From assembly GCF_027594545.1 (NCBI RefSeq), contig NZ_CP115160.1, positions 2,613,001-2,677,000 of the forward strand: 64,000 nucleotides of DNA, read 5' to 3'. The stretch comes from Algoriphagus sp. TR-M9 (lineage in GTDB: Bacteria > Bacteroidota > Bacteroidia > Cytophagales > Cyclobacteriaceae). This document shows, one piece after another, positions 1-8,337 of the stretch. How positions within the stretch are numbered: position 1 is the stretch's first letter; each line of letters starts with the position of its first letter. Made by a program: the position numbers and the translations under genes. The notes below the pieces were generated by a model. It did no database searches. It was not told the DNA's origin and saw only the letters and a list, made by a program, of their open reading frames with translations.

Positions 1-229
1 GACTTTGGATAACCAACCCTTTGCTGATTGGCCAGTTGGTTTTTACCAAACTCAAAAAATAAATCCAAATCAATTTCAAAAAAGAAATAGACTGTTCTTC
101 CCCATATAAAACAGCTATTTCCCCCACCTTGGAAAAATTTAATAATTCAGCTTGTTCCCTGAAAAATGACCCATTTAAAGGCTTTTTTAATGCTGGGTAC
201 CAAGAAGGGATAATTAGAATTTTTTGCAC
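1..229 (-). CDS. Glycosyltransferase, N-terminal part (GT4-like), runs off left edge
   Basis: The reverse strand is open from a GTG at 229 to the window edge, giving about 76 codons. The product starts V-QKILIIPSWYPALKKPL and continues NGSFFREQAELL. The IIPSWYP motif followed by G-x-F-x-x-EQA is the usual N-terminus of GT4/GT-B glycosyltransferases that act on nucleotide sugars at the inner membrane. The GTG lies 4 nt after the stop of the gene at 234-1073, so it continues the same operon. The C-terminal donor-binding domain is outside the window, so donor and acceptor are unknown. No ATG is available near this start. Confidence 0.75.
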   Translation of the reverse strand, partial: MQKILIIPSWYPALKKPLNGSFFREQAELLNFSKVGEIAVLYGEEQSISFLKLIWIYFLSLVKTNWPISKGLVIQS

Positions 230-233
230 ACGT

Positions 234-1073
234 TTATTTTAAATTTCTAAATAAAAATCTCCTGAATTCTGATTTATTTTCCTTAAAACGTTTATAACTA
301 TAAAGAAACAATAATTGAATTTCATCAACTAGCGATGCCTTATTGTAATTATTATAGTTAAATTTTAGCTCCAGATTACATTTTACAAAGAATTTTAGCT
401 TACCATAAAATTTTGTACTGACATTAAAATCATGCATCGTAACACACCACATTGGAATATCATTATTCACTTCTAGTTTCTCGGAAATTCTATAAAAATC
501 AGTATGATTTCGTGAAATCGCACCTAAAAACCCCAATTCTTTTCTTTTTTCAATGAGGGAAATAAAAACATTCGATTTATGTTCAGATGAACACATAACA
601 TTTGATTTTAAATCAAAAAAAATTCCATTATTAAAATTAATTGGTAGATATTCTTGTCTATTAAAAAACTGCTGAACGGTTGCAATATAATTGATATGAA
701 GCATATCATCTGTATCTATATTTGATGTAATTAAATATTCGTACTCCTTATCAACAATATTGTTCAAATCATTTTTATGGTAATTATAAAAATTCTTTAC
801 CGTTTCTTCCTTGATTAATATGTTTATAAAATTGAAAGGTTTAAATTTTTCATAAACCATATCCATTATCATTTTTGGCGTTTGAGAAACAAAATATAAA
901 TACCATTTGAATTCTTTGTTAGTTTGTGCAATTACTGAAGGAAAACAAGTTTTAAAAAAAACATCAAGCCTGTACTTTAACCATTTTTCTGGATCTTCAT
1001 ACGGTAACCAAATTTTTTCTCTATATCCAACATTGACCCTCGTAAATAATAAATGTTCGAATTCCTTTTTCAT
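234..1073 (-). CDS. Putative rhamnosyltransferase-like glycosyltransferase (PF11316-like)
   Basis: 279 residues without signal peptide or membrane segment. The N-terminus (HLLFTRVNVGYRE) and the acidic run DTDD at residues 120-123 after LITSNI match the layout of the 'putative rhamnosyl transferase' family, where an aspartate-rich motif would bind a nucleotide sugar and metal. It lies between a methyltransferase (stop at 1119) and the GT4-like gene at the left edge, so a cytoplasmic glycosyl transfer step in polysaccharide assembly is the natural reading. Base composition is AT-rich like its neighbours. The sugar specificity suggested by the family name is not demonstrated here. Confidence 0.65.
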   Translation of the reverse strand: MKKEFEHLLFTRVNVGYREKIWLPYEDPEKWLKYRLDVFFKTCFPSVIAQTNKEFKWYLYFVSQTPKMIMDMVYEKFKPFNFINILIKEETVKNFYNYHKNDLNNIVDKEYEYLITSNIDTDDMLHINYIATVQQFFNRQEYLPINFNNGIFFDLKSNVMCSSEHKSNVFISLIEKRKELGFLGAISRNHTDFYRISEKLEVNNDIPMWCVTMHDFNVSTKFYGKLKFFVKCNLELKFNYNNYNKASLVDEIQLLFLYSYKRFKENKSEFRRFLFRNLK

Positions 1074-1118
1074 TTTTAGACTATTTATTCCGATATTTCA
1101 TATAAAAAAAATATGTTA

Positions 1119-1832
1119 TTATCGTTTTCTGAATATTGTAGTTTCGGAAAAAGAATATTCTTGAACTACAGGTCCGTAATTTTTGTAACTTACCCAGGTT
1201 TTAAGTTTTCCTAATTCATTTTGATATCTTTCTCTTTCTGAATTATCAAAAAGAAGATATCCGCCTGATTTGAGTTTATTTAAACTATTTTTTAGACATT
1301 CTATCCTCACTCTCCCATCAATCACAATTAAATCAAAATAGCTATTCTCATAACTATTTATTGAATTAACATATTTAGTGAAATCATAATTTTCCCAAAT
1401 AGGTGAGCTCTGACTTTTAATAGCTTTAGAAGCTAAACTATTTATTTTTTCAGGGGAAATTAAATCTAGTTTAACATTATTTATCCCTAATTCTTTTAAT
1501 TTAATTTTCAAGGAGCTGTACCATTCCTGATTGTGTTCAATCGAAATAACTTGTTTAACTTTTCTAGAAAAATATATTGTTGACCCTCCTGAACCATATT
1601 CAAATACCTTCATCTCCTTATTTATTCTTTTTTCTAAAAATTTTAAACTACCGTATGATATCCAAGGAAGTCCTTTTTCAAATGATGATACCGGGGAATT
1701 AGTATTGACCCTGATGTAATAAAAAAAGTATTTAAGGGCTGGTAAAATAGGTTTTTTTTTGTCAAGGGTAAATTTCAATTGGTAAACAAAATATTTTATG
1801 GCTAACCAATGTGATTTTTTCATATTACTCAT
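1119..1832 (-). CDS. SAM-dependent methyltransferase (class I fold)
   Basis: 237 residues. Motif I is VFEYGSGGST at about residues 76-85, followed by an acidic strand ending ISIEH near 97-100. A later VIDGRVR strand and GGYLLFDNSER complete a Rossmann-type SAM-binding core. The stop of the upstream FkbM gene overlaps this start as TAATG at 1830-1834, implying translational coupling. It probably methylates a sugar or lipid-linked intermediate, but the substrate cannot be read. A decayed relative with the same motifs lies at 22473-23183, so the family was duplicated within the cluster. Confidence 0.72.
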   Translation of the reverse strand: MSNMKKSHWLAIKYFVYQLKFTLDKKKPILPALKYFFYYIRVNTNSPVSSFEKGLPWISYGSLKFLEKRINKEMKVFEYGSGGSTIYFSRKVKQVISIEHNQEWYSSLKIKLKELGINNVKLDLISPEKINSLASKAIKSQSSPIWENYDFTKYVNSINSYENSYFDLIVIDGRVRIECLKNSLNKLKSGGYLLFDNSERERYQNELGKLKTWVSYKNYGPVVQEYSFSETTIFRKR

Positions 1833-2719
1833 TATGCAAGGTGGTCTTTATTAATTTCAAATGATTTAGGTACTAGTAGATAATTTCTATTCTGATTGTC
1901 GTTATTCTCACCCAAGTTCGCTACTTTAATTAATCCAGTACTTTCCTGAATGAAATAAAAATCATAATCCAATCCATCAATTAAAAACTCAACCTTCTCT
2001 CCAATCATAATATCCTGAATTTCTAATATAATCAATGGTTTATGCTCTTTCAGAAATCGTTGATAGCCTTCCAATACTTCCCCCTCATACGTTTCAACAT
2101 CTATTTTAATCAGATCCACCTTTGGTATTCCCAAAGACAGAATGACATCATCCAATTTATCAACTTGGACCAAAATGGATTTTTGTTTTTCAGGTCTCCA
2201 ATCCTTGTTTAAACTTCCATGAGTTGTATTAAAACTATCAAATGTCAAATCTCCAGTATTATAAAATGGCAATTCACCTTTTAGATTGGAAAGAGCTAGT
2301 TGATGACAATAAATATCAAAAGAGTTGATTTCGGCATTCTTTTTCAAAACCTTAAAAATATTGGGTTGAGGCTCAAATGCATGCACTATAGCACTTGGAT
2401 TGTAAGCTTTAGCCATAACTGAAAACCAACCCGAATTTGCGCCTATATCCAAAATCACTTGTGATTTTTTTGACAATTCACACCACAATGCTCTGGTCCT
2501 TCCTTCATAATTGAAATTCTCGAATCCATCCCAAAACATCTCTGTCTCCCAATAAAAAGCATTATTGTACAACCAAAACTCCATTCCATCTTTGGTATTA
2601 ACCTTAAACTTATCAAAAAAAGTTCTTTTCTTTAGATTCAAAATTGGTTGAAGTGGCCTGATTAAAGAATAAAAAGGTCTGGCTAAATGATAGTGATAAA
2701 ATGACTTAATTTTTTTCAT
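1832..2719 (-). CDS. FkbM family methyltransferase
   Basis: 295 residues. The SAM-binding motif VILDIGANSGWFS is at about residues 88-100, followed by HAFEPQPNIF and the FkbM signature LIKIDVETYEGEVLEGY around 203-219. FkbM enzymes O-methylate sugars or polyketide hydroxyls, and in this context a glycan hydroxyl is likely. Its start overlaps the stop of the gene at 2716-3645 as ATGA and its own stop overlaps the next start, so it sits in a tightly coupled operon. The first 60 residues are basic and rich in aromatic residues, which might support peripheral membrane contact (inference). Confidence 0.8.
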   Translation of the reverse strand: MKKIKSFYHYHLARPFYSLIRPLQPILNLKKRTFFDKFKVNTKDGMEFWLYNNAFYWETEMFWDGFENFNYEGRTRALWCELSKKSQVILDIGANSGWFSVMAKAYNPSAIVHAFEPQPNIFKVLKKNAEINSFDIYCHQLALSNLKGELPFYNTGDLTFDSFNTTHGSLNKDWRPEKQKSILVQVDKLDDVILSLGIPKVDLIKIDVETYEGEVLEGYQRFLKEHKPLIILEIQDIMIGEKVEFLIDGLDYDFYFIQESTGLIKVANLGENNDNQNRNYLLVPKSFEINKDHLA

Positions 2720-3645
2720 TTATGAATTAGATAAGCATTTGATATTCCCTTCTTTTCAAACCAATTAAACATACTGACAAAAGGATATCCAGCATGAATC
2801 AGCTTATTTTTTACAATGGATTCTTCCATATTTCTTAGGTCATATTTCTCTTTTCTATATTTTCCCTCTAATTTTCTGTGAATCCGGTAGGAAATGTAAA
2901 AGTACCAATAAGCCAATGTAAAGGGCACAAATTTATCCATCACCAGACTGAAAGGAACATAATCCCTCATCATAATGTAATTGAAAGTCTGCATGTCATA
3001 GTTTCCGTCATCTCCTAAACCTTCAAATATGGTACACATTTTCTTAAATACTTCCGCTAATTTACCGGACTTTCCGCCCACAGTTCCTGGATTCAAAACT
3101 GGGAAATACAGCATACTTGGAGGAATTTTTCCCGGATACTTTTTATCAAAAGCCTTTAGCGCTTTTAGTGTCCATGTACCGTTTTTCCAAACTCTCTTAT
3201 CTCCCCTGCCGACGAAAACCAATTCGGCATTCTCTCGCAATAGCAGTAAGGGGTTTTTATTAAATACCACATCATTGATATCTGTGGTAACAACATAGGT
3301 TTCGGGACTTAGTTGGGTGATAAACTCATTGAATATAAAAAACCGCTCATCATTCAGTGAATATTCTCCAAGAGTACAATGGACAAATGAAATCCTATCA
3401 GAACTGTAAGTTTCTAAGAATTCTGATGAAAGTTGATCGTAAAATACTATACCGCGCAAACCCAATTCATGGATGCTCTTATACCAGGCCTCCAGATAGC
3501 TGAAGTTGTCATTTTTTTGCCTGATTCCCCGAACAGGATCATTTTTGGAAGTGAAGTAATTGGATAAAACCACCAACTCCTCTCCTGTATCATGGATTTC
3601 TTCAAGGATATTTTCCAGCGGTCCTATTATCCTATTCATAAACAT
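2716..3645 (-). CDS. Putative glycosyltransferase, GT-A-like, family not recognised
   Basis: 309 residues. The central segment ETYVVTTDINDVVFNKNPL (residues about 115-133) contains a D-x-x-D after a hydrophobic strand, as in the metal-binding DXD region of GT-A glycosyltransferases. The later LNPGTVGGKS and DMQTFNYIM blocks resemble the acceptor region of nucleotide-diphospho-sugar transferases. The start is immediately next to the TGA of the GT32-like gene. Two in-frame ATGs exist, at 3645 and 3639, and either may be used. I cannot name a family with certainty; the glycosyltransferase call depends on the motif and on the operon. Confidence 0.5.
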   Translation of the reverse strand: MFMNRIIGPLENILEEIHDTGEELVVLSNYFTSKNDPVRGIRQKNDNFSYLEAWYKSIHELGLRGIVFYDQLSSEFLETYSSDRISFVHCTLGEYSLNDERFFIFNEFITQLSPETYVVTTDINDVVFNKNPLLLLRENAELVFVGRGDKRVWKNGTWTLKALKAFDKKYPGKIPPSMLYFPVLNPGTVGGKSGKLAEVFKKMCTIFEGLGDDGNYDMQTFNYIMMRDYVPFSLVMDKFVPFTLAYWYFYISYRIHRKLEGKYRKEKYDLRNMEESIVKNKLIHAGYPFVSMFNWFEKKGISNAYLIHK

Positions 3646-4413
3646 TCAGTGATTTTGCTGAGATTTGACTTTTCCATAAAGTCCTGGAAAAAGGTGGGCA
3701 GCATAATACTTACAAAACTGAACAGGGAAATATATCTTTTTGCAAGTAAGCGGTCCTTTAAACAGATGGCTGACATATTGGGTCCATGCCATGCTAAAAT
3801 TTTTATCGTGGAGAAAGTGCCACTCATTTTTCCAGCTGTGATTCCAAAGATGAACTGCATAGGTTTCAGCCTGTACAAATGGCCTAAAATCCTTTTCTCT
3901 CTCAGCAAATGGCAATGGGTAAAAATATTCCTTTGTATAAACTTTTGCCTTGTCCCTGTCCAAATAGGTCGTTAGGAAAGTGGGGATATCCAAAGGTGAA
4001 TCATAATCAAATTCCAGCTGACGATAACTCTCAAGCAATTCAGATAGCAGGGGATTGCTTCTGATCGAACCAATGATTCCTGCACTAATAAGTCCTTCCT
4101 TTTCTTCCCCCAAAAAAAAATCCAGGTTCAATAAGCAACCGAAATCTTTCAATACCAACATGTCCGTATCGAGGTAGATTCCTCCTTCAGTAAACAGGGC
4201 ATGCAATCTGCACACATCAGATACAAAGGCAAATTTCCCAAACTGATAGGCTTTGGATGAAAAATCATAGGCAGCATAATCAAAATTATCCTCATTCCAG
4301 CATTTGATTTTATAATCAGGCAACACTTCCCGCCAGGATTGGATACAACTGAGTTCCAAATCTGTCATGGGTTCCTTACCAAACCAGCAATAATGGATAG
4401 TATTTGGGATCAT
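3646..4413 (-). CDS. GT32-like glycosyltransferase (DXD sugar-binding family)
   Basis: 255 residues beginning IPNTIHYCWFG, the standard start of capsular-type GT32 enzymes related to Och1 and the large clostridial toxin folds. The sugar-binding block FAFVSDVCRLHAL then GGIYLDTDMLVLKD places the DXD at residues 82-84. The length is normal for the family. A 43-nt gap separates it from the GT2 stop upstream and it abuts the next gene. It should add one hexose or deoxyhexose from a nucleotide sugar in the cytoplasm; donor and acceptor are not readable. Confidence 0.82.
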   Translation of the reverse strand: MIPNTIHYCWFGKEPMTDLELSCIQSWREVLPDYKIKCWNEDNFDYAAYDFSSKAYQFGKFAFVSDVCRLHALFTEGGIYLDTDMLVLKDFGCLLNLDFFLGEEKEGLISAGIIGSIRSNPLLSELLESYRQLEFDYDSPLDIPTFLTTYLDRDKAKVYTKEYFYPLPFAEREKDFRPFVQAETYAVHLWNHSWKNEWHFLHDKNFSMAWTQYVSHLFKGPLTCKKIYFPVQFCKYYAAHLFPGLYGKVKSQQNH

Positions 4414-4456
4414 TGATTCAGCATAGAAACTTTAGGAATCTCCAACTTACGACAAT

Positions 4457-5455
4457 TCAATAGGACATCCCTAAGAGTTTGTTCCTTAAAAAAAGAGTCG
4501 CATCCATTCCAAATAGGTAACAGGAAATTAAGATTTTTGGACTTTTGGCATCTATCTTCCAAAGGGGTTGCAGTCTTTTTATTTTTTTGAAAGCTTCTTT
4601 GGCCAAATCAGGAAATTGGAAGATTACCATAAGGATATACCGCTCATAATTGGCTACCAAAGCCCTTTTTACCCTTAAATCACTTTGCTTTTCGAGGATA
4701 TGAGATTCATAGCTTTTCAATGAATCAAGATAGGATTGATAACTTTCAAAAGTTTCCTTTCTACTTTGATGCCTCCTATCAGGTTTTCTGTAGTAAGTTA
4801 ACAAATCGTCTAAGTAGCAAATACCATCACTTTCCAACAGTACTCTTGCCATCAATTCCCCGTCCTGATTTCGGATAAGATTTTCATCCCATAAGCCTGC
4901 TTTCAAGTGAATGGAAGAAGAAATCAAATATGCATGATTTGGCACAAAAGAAATTTCTTCCCATAATTTCAAAAGTAATTGGAGACCATTATCGGGATAA
5001 TCCATCCATCGATTGGGGCTATAAGTTTTGCAGTGTTCATAGGGATCGATAGTTTCAATCATGCCTTCTCCGATAAAACTGGTCCAATTGGCAACTGAAA
5101 CCATTTCCTGAGTCGAGGTGGATAATTGTGCGACTTGCTTCTCAATCTTTTGAGGGTGGATCAAATCGTCTGAATCCAACCATTGGATATACTTTCCATT
5201 GGACTTTTCAAAAGCAAAATTCCTGGCAGGGTTGCCACCGGCTTCGCGGTTATTAGGTCTCTTATACAGTTGGAACCTTGAATCTTTTGCAACATATTCC
5301 TCTAGAATCTCCCAAGAACCATCCGTACTGTGATCATCCACAATAATACATTCCCAATGTGTGTATGTTTGATTTAATACCGAATCTAAGGTTTCCCTAA
5401 GATATGGGGCTTTATTGTAGTTGGGGATAAGAATGGAGACGAGAGGCGATTCCAT
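4457..5455 (-). CDS. Family 2 glycosyltransferase (GT2)
   Basis: 332 residues with the classical GT-A N-terminal domain: SILIPNYNKAPYLRETLDS, then the nucleotide-binding IIVDDHSTDGS (about 37-47), and the catalytic-site QWLDSDDLIHP around 91-101. The C-terminal 100 residues are not conserved enough to give specificity. The stop of the upstream methyltransferase overlaps this ATG as TAATG. It is a soluble cytoplasmic transferase in the polysaccharide operon. Confidence 0.88.
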   Translation of the reverse strand: MESPLVSILIPNYNKAPYLRETLDSVLNQTYTHWECIIVDDHSTDGSWEILEEYVAKDSRFQLYKRPNNREAGGNPARNFAFEKSNGKYIQWLDSDDLIHPQKIEKQVAQLSTSTQEMVSVANWTSFIGEGMIETIDPYEHCKTYSPNRWMDYPDNGLQLLLKLWEEISFVPNHAYLISSSIHLKAGLWDENLIRNQDGELMARVLLESDGICYLDDLLTYYRKPDRRHQSRKETFESYQSYLDSLKSYESHILEKQSDLRVKRALVANYERYILMVIFQFPDLAKEAFKKIKRLQPLWKIDAKSPKILISCYLFGMDATLFLRNKLLGMSY

Positions 5456-6171
5456 TATGAGGGAGAAGTTACAATAGCCTGTTTATTAGAAAGTCTAGAG
5501 TATTTGTTAAAAAATTGGGAAGATTTTAAAGGAAGTAACTCTTTCATTTGTTCTAAAATATAATTTTCGTCCTCTCTATCAGTATCGTCCAAAAATACGA
5601 TGGAAGTTTCATTTACTCGCTCTTTAAGAAAGTACACGATCCCAAATCTCGCAAATTGAGATTCATAACCCTTCGGGCCATCAATGATTACTAAATCATA
5701 CTTTTTCTCTCTTAACAATGAACTTTTGGGTAATTCAAACCATTTCCCACCATCCTTAGCAAATTCAGAGTTTGACCCAATTTCAAAATTATAAAAATCA
5801 ACATTTTCACATTGCTCTTCAAGATGTTTTTGCCATGATGAGTCTTGGTCAATACTGATAAATTCAGGATTGTATCCCAGTTCGGAAATCAGATTGCTCA
5901 AAATAATGGTGGATAATCCTGATCCAACCTCTAAAATAGTTGCAGGTCTATGAATTACAATATCATTTGCGATATGTTGAATTTCTTGAAAGGAAAGCGT
6001 GTAGCCTGTCTCAAATACAAAACTACTTGGAAAGTAGGGTTTCAGAATCTCCATCGCTTTAAGTTCTTTAAACTTAAAGTCTGAATATTCCCTCGTGCTT
6101 TTTACAATGCGGTATTCCAATTTCTCAACCCCGAATATTTTGTCTCTCAATCTTGTTAACCAATGAATCAT
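5455..6171 (-). CDS. SAM-dependent methyltransferase (class I fold)
   Basis: 238 residues. ATILEVGSGLSTIIL (about 77-91) is motif I, EFISIDQD is the acidic strand 2, and YDLVIIDGPKGYES (about 157-170) is motif IV. This arrangement is frequent in uncharacterised methyltransferases of LPS/O-antigen loci. The start overlaps the wzt stop (ATGA at 6168-6171), so its expression is linked to the exporter ATPase. In some ABC-dependent O-antigen systems a terminal methyl group controls chain length and is recognised by the Wzt C-terminal domain; the adjacency fits that idea but does not prove it. Confidence 0.7.
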   Translation of the reverse strand: MIHWLTRLRDKIFGVEKLEYRIVKSTREYSDFKFKELKAMEILKPYFPSSFVFETGYTLSFQEIQHIANDIVIHRPATILEVGSGLSTIILSNLISELGYNPEFISIDQDSSWQKHLEEQCENVDFYNFEIGSNSEFAKDGGKWFELPKSSLLREKKYDLVIIDGPKGYESQFARFGIVYFLKERVNETSIVFLDDTDREDENYILEQMKELLPLKSSQFFNKYSRLSNKQAIVTSPS

Positions 6172-7427
6172 AATACTTCGAATGGAAGATAAATATTTGT
6201 TTGCCCATTTGGGATTTTTAAGGTGTTGAATAGCTCACCTGAATTATCTACTGAAAAAGTCAAAACATTTGAAAACCAGTCAGCAACATCAACGCCATCG
6301 TGAATAAAAACAGTTAAATTATAAGTCCCCGGCAATAATGGGTTTTTAGGAAATTCAAAAAGAATTTCACTTTTACTAAAATCAAAAGTACTCTTGGATT
6401 CGGAACTCATCCAAAGAATCCTTTGATTATACTGATTGTCTATTCTCAAGTCAATCCTAGCTTTCGATAAATTGAAATTATTTTTGACTTTATACCTTAA
6501 TTTAATCGATAAGAGTTTTCCAGTCTCTAATTCTTCTAAATGATTTTTATTAGAAGATATGATAATTTCTTCCAGCCTTATATTTTTATTCCCCTTTCCT
6601 ACTACCCCAGCCTCTTGGATATTTAGATAATTATTACTGTGTTCTCCAGCTAAATAAAAGTTGAGCGTTTCTGATGTTTCACTAACAATCCTGACTTTTC
6701 CCTCATTTAATAAAACAGAGCGATTACAAAGATTTCTTACTGCGTCCATATTGTGGCTAACAAAAAGTACAGTTCTTCCCTCCTTCTGACTTACATCTTC
6801 CATCTTTCCTAGGCATTTCTGCTGAAATTCATAATCCCCAACTGCCAATACTTCATCAATAATCAAAATTTCAGGCTCTAAATGGGCTGCAACTGAAAAT
6901 CCCAATCTTACCCGCATTCCCGAAGAATAGAACTTAACGGGAGTATCGATGTATTTTTCTACTCCTGAAAAATCAATGATTTCGTCCAGTTTACCATCGA
7001 TTTCTTTCTTGGTCATTCCCAAGATAGTCCCGTTCATATAGATATTTTCCCTGCCTGTAAGCTCGGGATGGAAGCCCGTACCCACTTCCAGCAAGGCTGC
7101 TACCCGGCCAATCATTTCTATCCTACCTGAGGTGGGTTCAGTAATTTTGGATAGGATTTTAAGCAAGGTTGATTTCCCAGCACCATTTTTTCCTATTACC
7201 CCCAATACTTCTCCTTGCTTTACTTCAAAACTGACATCCTTCAGAGCCCAGTGGACAGACTCACTCTCATCTTGGAATTTTCCAAGGCTTTTGATCCGCT
7301 TGAAGTTCTCTACAGGAGCCTTAAAACTATTCCAAATCTGCTGAGCAAAGGTGTCAGCCTTCTTTTCTTGCAGACCGATTCGGTAGCGCTTGGAGAGGTT
7401 ATCTACTTTGATGATGGTGTCTGACAT
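6168..7427 (-). CDS. wzt: Polysaccharide ABC exporter ATPase with C-terminal carbohydrate-binding domain (Wzt)
   Basis: 419 residues. The nucleotide-binding domain occupies 1-250: Walker A GKNGAGKS (79-86), Q-loop region around GTGFHPELTGREN, ABC signature YSSGMRVR (167-174), Walker B ILIIDE (187-192) and H-loop histidine near 225 (VSHNMD). Residues about 260-419 form an extra beta-rich domain as in Wzt proteins that bind the modified glycan end. It powers export of a lipid-linked O-antigen or capsule together with Wzm at 8338-9153. Normally the two genes are adjacent. Here 910 bp carrying a DUF559 gene and palindromic repeats lie between them. Confidence 0.92.
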   Translation of the reverse strand: MSDTIIKVDNLSKRYRIGLQEKKADTFAQQIWNSFKAPVENFKRIKSLGKFQDESESVHWALKDVSFEVKQGEVLGVIGKNGAGKSTLLKILSKITEPTSGRIEMIGRVAALLEVGTGFHPELTGRENIYMNGTILGMTKKEIDGKLDEIIDFSGVEKYIDTPVKFYSSGMRVRLGFSVAAHLEPEILIIDEVLAVGDYEFQQKCLGKMEDVSQKEGRTVLFVSHNMDAVRNLCNRSVLLNEGKVRIVSETSETLNFYLAGEHSNNYLNIQEAGVVGKGNKNIRLEEIIISSNKNHLEELETGKLLSIKLRYKVKNNFNLSKARIDLRIDNQYNQRILWMSSESKSTFDFSKSEILFEFPKNPLLPGTYNLTVFIHDGVDVADWFSNVLTFSVDNSGELFNTLKIPNGQTNIYLPFEVL

Positions 7428-7670
7428 TGCTTTACCCCCTGCCCCTTTTCTGCCCCCTACCCCCTAAAGGGGAGGTTCGATTTGTGGATAAATAATACTT
7501 AGAATTCAAAATTGGCATTGTGGTATTTTATGAAGATGGTTAATGCTTTGCATTCAAATTAAGAATAAGATGGGTTTTGATGGACCAACCTTTCCCCTGC
7601 CCCCTAAAGGGGAATTCCATTTTGTAGTGATAAAATATCGATTACTCAAATCAGACATCCGGCTATTTTT
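7428..7670. repeat. Palindromic CCCCTAAAGGGG repeats in the wzt-DUF559 spacer
   Basis: Two copies of a short element whose core is the palindrome CCCCTAAAGGGG lie at about 7434-7474 and 7591-7613, each preceded by a C-rich run (CCCCTGCC). The first begins only 7 nt upstream of the wzt start codon. Four related copies occur at 8127-8152, 8258-8298, 8314-8338 and 20929-20950. They look like REP-type dispersed elements able to form hairpins. No gene was found in this spacer. Confidence 0.8.
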
Positions 7671-8051
7671 CTAAAGCCGTTTAATCCTTTCAATTTCATT
7701 TAAGATAGTTGTTAGTACCAGTTGTGTTTCGTGTAGAATATCTTGATTTGAGAACCTAAGGATATGTAAACCCAAATTCTGAAGGTCTTCTTCTCTCCCT
7801 TTATCCCTTTGTTGCTGATCTTTTTCTTGATGAATTTCTCCATCCAATTCTATGACTAGTTGAAATTTATGGCAATAAAAATCAACAATAAATTTTGAAA
7901 TGGGGTGCTGTCTTCTAAAGTGTAAGCCATTGAGTCGATTTGCTCTTAATTTTTCCCAAAGAACCCGCTCAGCTGGAGTCATTTGCTCTCTCAGCTCTCT
8001 AGCTCTTCTAAATATCTCTGGAGAAGCCTTATGATTGAATTTCCTAGACAT
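7671..8051 (-). CDS. DUF559 domain protein, Vsr/restriction-endonuclease-like fold
   Basis: 126 residues covering the full DUF559 domain. ARELREQMTPAERVLWEKL (about 17-35) and FRRQHPISKFIVDFYC (46-60) lead to the putative active site VIELDGEIHQ (66-75), with D57, E69/D70 and H74 as likely nuclease residues by analogy to the PD-(D/E)XK/Vsr superfamily. Its cellular role is unknown. It interrupts the wzm-wzt operon and has CCCCTAAAGGGG-type palindromes on both sides, which suggests that it arrived together with the repeats (inference). Confidence 0.85.
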   Translation of the reverse strand: MSRKFNHKASPEIFRRARELREQMTPAERVLWEKLRANRLNGLHFRRQHPISKFIVDFYCHKFQLVIELDGEIHQEKDQQQRDKGREEDLQNLGLHILRFSNQDILHETQLVLTTILNEIERIKRL

Positions 8052-8337
8052 TACCCCACTTTAGAATCTTCCTTATTTAAATTTTCGGTTTTTATGTAAA
8101 TACCATGAATCATAATCTGAAACGTTCTCCCCTCCTTTAGGAGGGGCCGGGGTAGGTAGATAAGCAACATCCGTACCCCTAAATCTCCTAAATGGGACTT
8201 TTGATTACGTATAAAATCTAATTCGCTTACTCGAATATTCATTTTTAGCAGGATCAACTCCCCCTCTCTCTTTAGGAGAGGGGGCTGGGGGGAGAGGTCA
8301 AGCAACATCCGCATCCCCCTGCCTCCCTAAAGGGGAG
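8052..8337. repeat. Palindromic repeat cluster in the DUF559-wzm spacer
   Basis: Three more palindromic elements lie here: CTCCCCTCCTTTAGGAGGGG near 8127, CTCTCTTTAGGAGAG near 8263 and CCTCCCTAAAGGGGAG at about 8320, ending on the wzm stop. A direct repeat beginning AGCAACATCCG occurs near 8163 and 8300. An open frame of 87 codons spans 8051-8314, but it consists of translated palindromes plus linker and has no protein features, so it is treated as noncoding. Confidence 0.78.

Noticed and set aside
8051..8314. 87-codon minus-strand frame downstream of wzm
   Set aside because: It is made of CCCCTAAAGGGG palindromes and linkers (product contains PLLKREGE and PLLKEGR), a common artefact of such repeats, and has no domain.
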